DNA of 64,000 bases. Source: UBA8752 sp002336475. GTDB taxonomy: Bacteria > Bacteroidota > Bacteroidia > Flavobacteriales_D > Sanyastnellaceae. Shown here one piece after another: positions 59,452 to 64,000 of this stretch. The notes beneath the pieces are model-generated. The model was not told where the DNA came from, made no database searches, and saw only the letters and a program-made list of their open reading frames with translations. Every line of letters begins with the position of its first letter. Positions within the stretch are counted from its first letter, which is position 1. The DNA is taken from the NCBI GenBank assembly GCA_943846755.1, contig OX044365.1, forward strand, positions 62,001 to 126,000. Direction: 5' to 3'. A program made the position numbers and the translations under genes.

Positions 59452-62400
59452 ATGCACGGATGTCTCGCCTCCATATTGCTGCTTTGCGGTACTTTTTTCT
59501 TTGCTAATCCTGCATTCAGCAGTGCAGTAGAGCCACCTTCCACTGCAGACTGCAGCTCCTTCATCAACTTTCTTGAGAATGAAGAAATGCTGCTCAGTTA
59601 CACTGCTGCACTCGGCGAGTCTTGCGTGACCATTGAAACCACCCTCTTCTTCGACGATGCAGGGTTGGCCACTGAAATGGATGCAAATGGCAATGCCCTA
59701 GGGGATTTCGGTTATCAGGTGATCGAGTCCAGTGGCCAATGCGTTTTGGCCTCAACGGAAAGTGGGTGCGGAGCGCAGGTCCTTTCGTTCAACAGTGACA
59801 ACAGTGCACTGACCTTGACTTCCGGCGGCGAAGATGCCAGCTTGACACCCGTTGAGGAGAACAGTCTGACCACAGACATCTATAACGAGACGGCCGATTC
59901 ATATCACCTGACGATTGCCGACGCAATCAACTCTGCTTCTACCAACGATGTCATCGTTCTGTCGGCGGCTTCATTTAGCCCAAGTGGACAAGTGACGATT
60001 GACAAGGCCTTGACCTTGAAAGGTGCAGGCTCTTCAAGCACCACGATCAATGGAGGTGGATCCAGCTACGCGATTGCCGTTTACGCAGACGGAGTGCACT
60101 TGGAAGGGTTTACACTGAACGGTGCAGCGACCTATGGCATTAAAGTGTCCAATTCGCCGACCTCCATTCTGTCAGACTTTTCTATGACGGACGTAGCCAC
60201 CGACGGCACGGCCAATACCGGCATCGACCTCAACGGTGTTGACGGAGCTACCCTCACCAACATCGCAGCCAGCAATACAGCAGGTGGATTTGGCTTGGCT
60301 TTGGCTAGCTCGAGCGATGTCACCATTGACGGTCTGAGCACCTCTGGCAATGCCTGGGGTGACGCCGCCATTTTCCCAGCAGGTACAGCATATCAAATTG
60401 CTGGATATGAGGCACCCACCAACATCACTTTTGAAGGCACGCTCGATCTGTCCTCCGGAGCCGGTAGCATCTCCGTTCAAGACGGCAATCTGGCTTCAGG
60501 TGGCACTTGGGCGGGCACCATCTCCATTGATGCGGCAGACAACGCCGACGTCACCGTTCCAACCAATTTTGATGCCCGCGTAGATGCAGTTCGGAATGAC
60601 GGGCTGTCTTTCCAAGTGGTGGCTCCAGGAGGCGCGGCAGAAATCATTTTGGCTGGATTATTGGGCGCCACTTCACCGTTTACTTACTCGGCCATCACAC
60701 TGCAGAACCTGCTCACCGGAGAATGGGCTGTTAGCGCAGGAATGGACCTCCAGGCCGCCATCGACGCTGCCGAATCGGGTGATACCATCGAGTTGGATGG
60801 AGCGATCTCCACGGATGAGACCGTCAACGTCAACAAGCCGCTCACCATGTATGGAGCGGGCAGTGGAACCACCACCATCAACACCACTTCTTCGGGTTAT
60901 GGCATCAGCATCTCTGCAGATGATGTGAGTCTGTCCGGCTTCACGCTGGATGGTTCGGGAACCTTTGGTGTCAAGGCTTCTGGCATTGCCAACTTTAGCT
61001 TGAACGATGTGGAAGCCACCAATGGTGGCAACAGTGCCATCGACCTCAATGGTGTGGATGGTGCAACGCTGACCAACATCGCGGCATCCAATACGGCTTT
61101 GGGATACGGTTTGGCCATTGCCAGCTCCGCAGATGTCACAGTCGACGGAATCACCACAAGTTCCAATACCTATGGTGCGATTGGAATTTTCCCCGCACAG
61201 ACCCAATATCAAGATGCTGCGTTGGAAGCCCCTTCCAACATCGTCATCGAAGGTGCGGTGAGTTTGACTGGAGGAGCAGGAGCCATCACGGTCCAAAATG
61301 GCGCCCTGAACAGCGGCGGCACTTGGGTGGGAACCGTGTCGAATGACCCTGCGGACAATGCGGATGTAACCGTTCCCGCTGCCTTCACCCATGCCCTCTA
61401 CTCCACGCGCAACGACGGTGTCACCGGACAAAGCGTTGCTGCACAGGCGGTCATTCAAGGATTGGTCGCCTATGCCGCTGCCAATCCCGTAACCGGAATC
61501 GAGTACACTGACGTCTACATCTACGACATGGACAATGGCGACTACGAAGTCATCGAGCCCTTGCTCATCCAAGACGCAATCGATGCTGCTTCTGCAGGTG
61601 ATGAGATCAACGTCTCCGACGGAGCTTATGAGATTGCCACTACCATTGACGTCAACAAAGGGGTGACCCTTCAAGGTGCAAGTGAGGCCGGTGTAGTCTT
61701 GACTTGTGCTTCCGGACTCTCAGGGAGCTATGGTCTGAAAGTGACCGCCAACAGTGCCAGCTTGAAAGACTTCACCCTCGACGGTGGGGGTGTTGCCGTC
61801 TTCGGTATTCACGTTCAGCCTGGTACGTCCAATTCTTTGTTGGTCGGACTCACCGCCAAAAACTGTGTCCAAAACGGCATCTCCCTGACTGGAACCAATG
61901 ACGACGATGGTCGCAACATCCTGACCGACCTCACGGTACATGACAATGGATTGCTTGGCCTCGGAATCGGTGCTTCCCAGAACGTGACGGTCAGCGATGT
62001 GACTTCATACAGCAATGCCTTTGGTGACATTGGCATGTACATCGGTGATTATGAAGGACAACGCAACGACGACCTCATCTTCGAAGAGCCCTTGAGCCTC
62101 TCCGGTGGATTTGGCGGCATCTCCTACACCATCGAGGCCGACGACCCCGCAGGGTTCGAACTCGAAGCCTCTACAGACGACGAAAGCGACGCGCTCTACA
62201 ACGCCTCAGCCAACGTCTTTGTTCCTGCTGACTACGACCACCGCGTTCAGGTCAGCGTGCCCGCCTCGACATTCAACTCAGACCTGACCTCCTACATTCT
62301 GACCAAAGAAGCGGCTGCTCCCACTGTGGCAACGGCTTTGAACACCGCTCCGAATTTCGACGTTGCCATTCGCGACCTGGGCTCTGGCCATTGGGAGGTC

Positions 62401-64000
62401 TCTCAAGGACTCTCCATCCAAGCCGCCATTGATGTGGCCTCCAGCGGTGACAACATCTTGGTGTCCGACAATACCCACACCATCTCTGAAACCATTGATG
62501 TCAACAAGAGCTTGACCATTGAAGGAGAGTCCATGGCCGGCACCATCCTGGACGCCTCAGCCATGACACCATTGACCAACCGGGTGGTGGAGACCAATGC
62601 AGACAACATTACGTTGCGGAATTTGACCATCAAGCCCATCACCGACCCTGATGCAGGGGCCAACAACAGCATTGGCTTTACCATCAAGGCCGGAGCAAAC
62701 AATGGAGCGACCATCAACGATGGCCTTGTGATGGAGAACATCACCATTGATGGTGCAGCAGAACGCACACCGTTTGACTTCCACGGCCTCGACAACGTGA
62801 CCTTGACCAACCTCAATGCCAGCGGCACCACCCGCGGAAACGGCATGCAGTTTACAGGTTGTACCAACGTCACCTTGAACAGCTTTACGGGAACAGCAAA
62901 CGCATGGGGCAGCATCGCCATCTATGCTTCACGCTATGTCCCCGCGGAAGGCCGTGGCTCGGACAACATCACCATCGAAGGCAGCGGTCTGTCCATCGAC
63001 GGAACTGTCTTTAGCCAAGATGACCTTGACCCTTCCAACGGAGACTTGCTCAACACCAACATCACGGTCAACGGATGGGACTTCCTCGTATACAACGATG
63101 AGTTCCGTGGAGGCTATAACGACTCTGAGGAGTACACCTTCTTCGCAGAAGATGAAACTGCCGCTGTCACCTTGGCCCTGGGCCTGAACAGCGCCAACAC
63201 AGCTTCTTCTGCGCAAGAGATCAGCACCTCTGATTGGATTGTCGGCGACGGCATGGCCATCGCTCCCGCATTGGCCGATGCCACCGCTGGCCAAAACGTA
63301 GAAGTCCGCGCAGGCACTTACGAAGAAGACCTGTCCTTTGACAAGCAACTCAACATCAATGGTCCAAACGCCGGTATCGCCCACGATGGCGGCCGCAGTG
63401 CAGAGGCCATCATCGATGGAGAGCACACCTTGAGTGCCACCGGCGCTGTGATGATCGATGGATTGCAGTTCTTGAGCAACAACTCCGCTCAGACCAGTAC
63501 CATTTACATCTCCACAGCGGCTGGCCACACCATCCAGAACAACCAGTTTGTCTCCAGCATTGCAGGAGGCAATACCGGAGGTCAACACGACTTGGCCCTG
63601 TACACTGCCACTCTGGCATCAGGGAGTTTGACCATCACTGAGAACAGCTTCTCAGGCGACGGCAGCTTCTCCGACGGCGACCGCTACAGCACGGCCGCCT
63701 GGGGACGGGGTATTTGGCTGAATGGCGGAGGAGCGGCCGTCACGGTGTCCAACAACGCCTTCACCAATTGCCGTACCGGTATGAATCTGGAGAACTACGC
63801 CAACAGCGCTTCCTCTATCGCAAGCAACAGCTTTATCGATTGTGGAACGGGTATGGCCCTCGGCGTGCCCACGGCAGGTGAAATCACCTCCATCACAGGC
63901 AACAGCTTCCAAGATGTCGATACCGACATCAATGCCCGCAACCTCACCGCGGACATCACGTGGGACCTCGCCGCTACGGCAAACGGCGCAGTGCCGGGCA
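59452..64000 (+). CDS. Giant secreted parallel beta-helix repeat protein (3' partial)
   Basis: A single frame is open from ATG 59452 to the right edge (1,516 codons, no stop), so the end and any T9SS tail lie outside. It has a signal peptide (MHGCLASILLLCGTFFFANPAFS) and an N-terminal domain of about 130 residues with several Cys. Then come about five large units, each starting with a DAIDAASAGD-like helix cap, then VNKSLTLxGA and runs of short beta-helix turns rich in Asn, Thr, Gly and Asp. The first two units share the DLNGVDGATLTNIAASN sequence exactly 272 codons apart. The pattern is that of pectin-lyase-fold repeats. It may be a surface adhesin or glycan-binding protein; no catalytic site is claimed. 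Confidence 0.85.
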   Translation, partial: MHGCLASILLLCGTFFFANPAFSSAVEPPSTADCSSFINFLENEEMLLSYTAALGESCVTIETTLFFDDAGLATEMDANGNALGDFGYQVIESSGQCVLASTESGCGAQVLSFNSDNSALTLTSGGEDASLTPVEENSLTTDIYNETADSYHLTIADAINSASTNDVIVLSAASFSPSGQVTIDKALTLKGAGSSSTTINGGGSSYAIAVYADGVHLEGFTLNGAATYGIKVSNSPTSILSDFSMTDVATDGTANTGIDLNGVDGATLTNIAASNTAGGFGLALASSSDVTIDGLSTSGNAWGDAAIFPAGTAYQIAGYEAPTNITFEGTLDLSSGAGSISVQDGNLASGGTWAGTISIDAADNADVTVPTNFDARVDAVRNDGLSFQVVAPGGAAEIILAGLLGATSPFTYSAITLQNLLTGEWAVSAGMDLQAAIDAAESGDTIELDGAISTDETVNVNKPLTMYGAGSGTTTINTTSSGYGISISADDVSLSGFTLDGSGTFGVKASGIANFSLNDVEATNGGNSAIDLNGVDGATLTNIAASNTALGYGLAIASSADVTVDGITTSSNTYGAIGIFPAQTQYQDAALEAPSNIVIEGAVSLTGGAGAITVQNGALNSGGTWVGTVSNDPADNADVTVPAAFTHALYSTRNDGVTGQSVAAQAVIQGLVAYAAANPVTGIEYTDVYIYDMDNGDYEVIEPLLIQDAIDAASAGDEINVSDGAYEIATTIDVNKGVTLQGASEAGVVLTCASGLSGSYGLKVTANSASLKDFTLDGGGVAVFGIHVQPGTSNSLLVGLTAKNCVQNGISLTGTNDDDGRNILTDLTVHDNGLLGLGIGASQNVTVSDVTSYSNAFGDIGMYIGDYEGQRNDDLIFEEPLSLSGGFGGISYTIEADDPAGFELEASTDDESDALYNASANVFVPADYDHRVQVSVPASTFNSDLTSYILTKEAAAPTVATALNTAPNFDVAIRDLGSGHWEVSQGLSIQAAIDVASSGDNILVSDNTHTISETIDVNKSLTIEGESMAGTILDASAMTPLTNRVVETNADNITLRNLTIKPITDPDAGANNSIGFTIKAGANNGATINDGLVMENITIDGAAERTPFDFHGLDNVTLTNLNASGTTRGNGMQFTGCTNVTLNSFTGTANAWGSIAIYASRYVPAEGRGSDNITIEGSGLSIDGTVFSQDDLDPSNGDLLNTNITVNGWDFLVYNDEFRGGYNDSEEYTFFAEDETAAVTLALGLNSANTASSAQEISTSDWIVGDGMAIAPALADATAGQNVEVRAGTYEEDLSFDKQLNINGPNAGIAHDGGRSAEAIIDGEHTLSATGAVMIDGLQFLSNNSAQTSTIYISTAAGHTIQNNQFVSSIAGGNTGGQHDLALYTATLASGSLTITENSFSGDGSFSDGDRYSTAAWGRGIWLNGGGAAVTVSNNAFTNCRTGMNLENYANSASSIASNSFIDCGTGMALGVPTAGEITSITGNSFQDVDTDINARNLTADITWDLAATANGAVPG
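60000..62960 (+). repeat. Large internal units of the beta-helix protein
   Basis: Units begin near 59920, 60740, 61560, 62405 and 63250. Units 1 and 2 are the closest pair, with matching sequence at 60223 and 61039 (816 bp apart). Units 3-5 keep the opening cap and VNK/VDK strand but diverge in length and sequence. Confidence 0.7.

Noticed and set aside
1..64000. tRNA, rRNA, insertion sequences, prophage
   Set aside because: I looked through the gaps between genes and saw no cloverleaf-like, transposase or phage structural sequence; gaps are mostly below 250 bp.

Overview
The window looks like a chromosome fragment from a fairly GC-rich Bacteroidota, probably Flavobacteriales-like. The grounds are giant secreted proteins with signal peptides and C-terminal tails resembling type IX secretion (T9SS) sorting domains, a menaquinone methyltransferase, a stand-alone RfaE1-type kinase, paired M16 peptidases, no clear Shine-Dalgarno sites, and many TAnnTTTG-type -7 promoter boxes placed just before start codons. 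I saw no tRNA, rRNA, insertion sequence, prophage or CRISPR array.

Layout. Positions 1-20044 hold three tandem, same-strand paralogous surface-protein genes (the first lacks its 5' end). They are built from HYR-like beta-sandwich repeats, 'SEDFE' jelly-roll-like blocks, Cys-rich DDGSC motifs, a shared beta-rich C-terminal module and a T9SS-like tail. The first two share about 1.5 kb of nearly identical DNA. All three are interrupted by frameshifts. Positions 20239-23924 carry the phenylacetyl-CoA epoxidase genes, paaABCD on the minus strand and paaE divergent; paaA carries two apparent one-base insertions. Next come an ABC-F ATPase (Uup type) and, on the plus strand, an ElaA-like acetyltransferase, a GT2 glycosyltransferase, an O-antigen ligase/polymerase-like protein and a transglutaminase-like protein. 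From 29374 to 32768 is a minus-strand sixA-like / AI-2E transporter / pyrG cluster, then a plus-strand DtxR-type regulator overlapping a ZIP metal transporter.

Positions 34430-44304 are a long, tightly overlapping minus-strand cluster: SSS symporter, aspartate-type aminotransferase, rfaE1, trkH-like, ubiE/menG, aroA, EI24 membrane protein, mpl. It joins envelope-sugar, aromatic, menaquinone and peptidoglycan-recycling steps with ion uptake. Positions 44541-52964 run on the plus strand: recR, a GT2 fused to a degenerate phosphoglycosyltransferase, a 2-oxoacid dehydrogenase E2, a PD40/OmpA-like protein broken inside a 15-bp repeat tract, a DEDDh exonuclease and a GT4 glycosyltransferase. Minus-strand GT2, ftsE and two M16 peptidases (one catalytic, one not) follow, then hutH on the plus strand. 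The window ends inside another giant secreted protein, a parallel beta-helix repeat protein open at the right edge.

The main points of interest are the surface-protein family with recent sequence exchange, the concentration of frameshifts (real or assembly-derived) in repeat genes and paaA, the GT2/degenerate phosphoglycosyltransferase fusion, and -7 boxes so close to start codons that leaderless transcription is likely.
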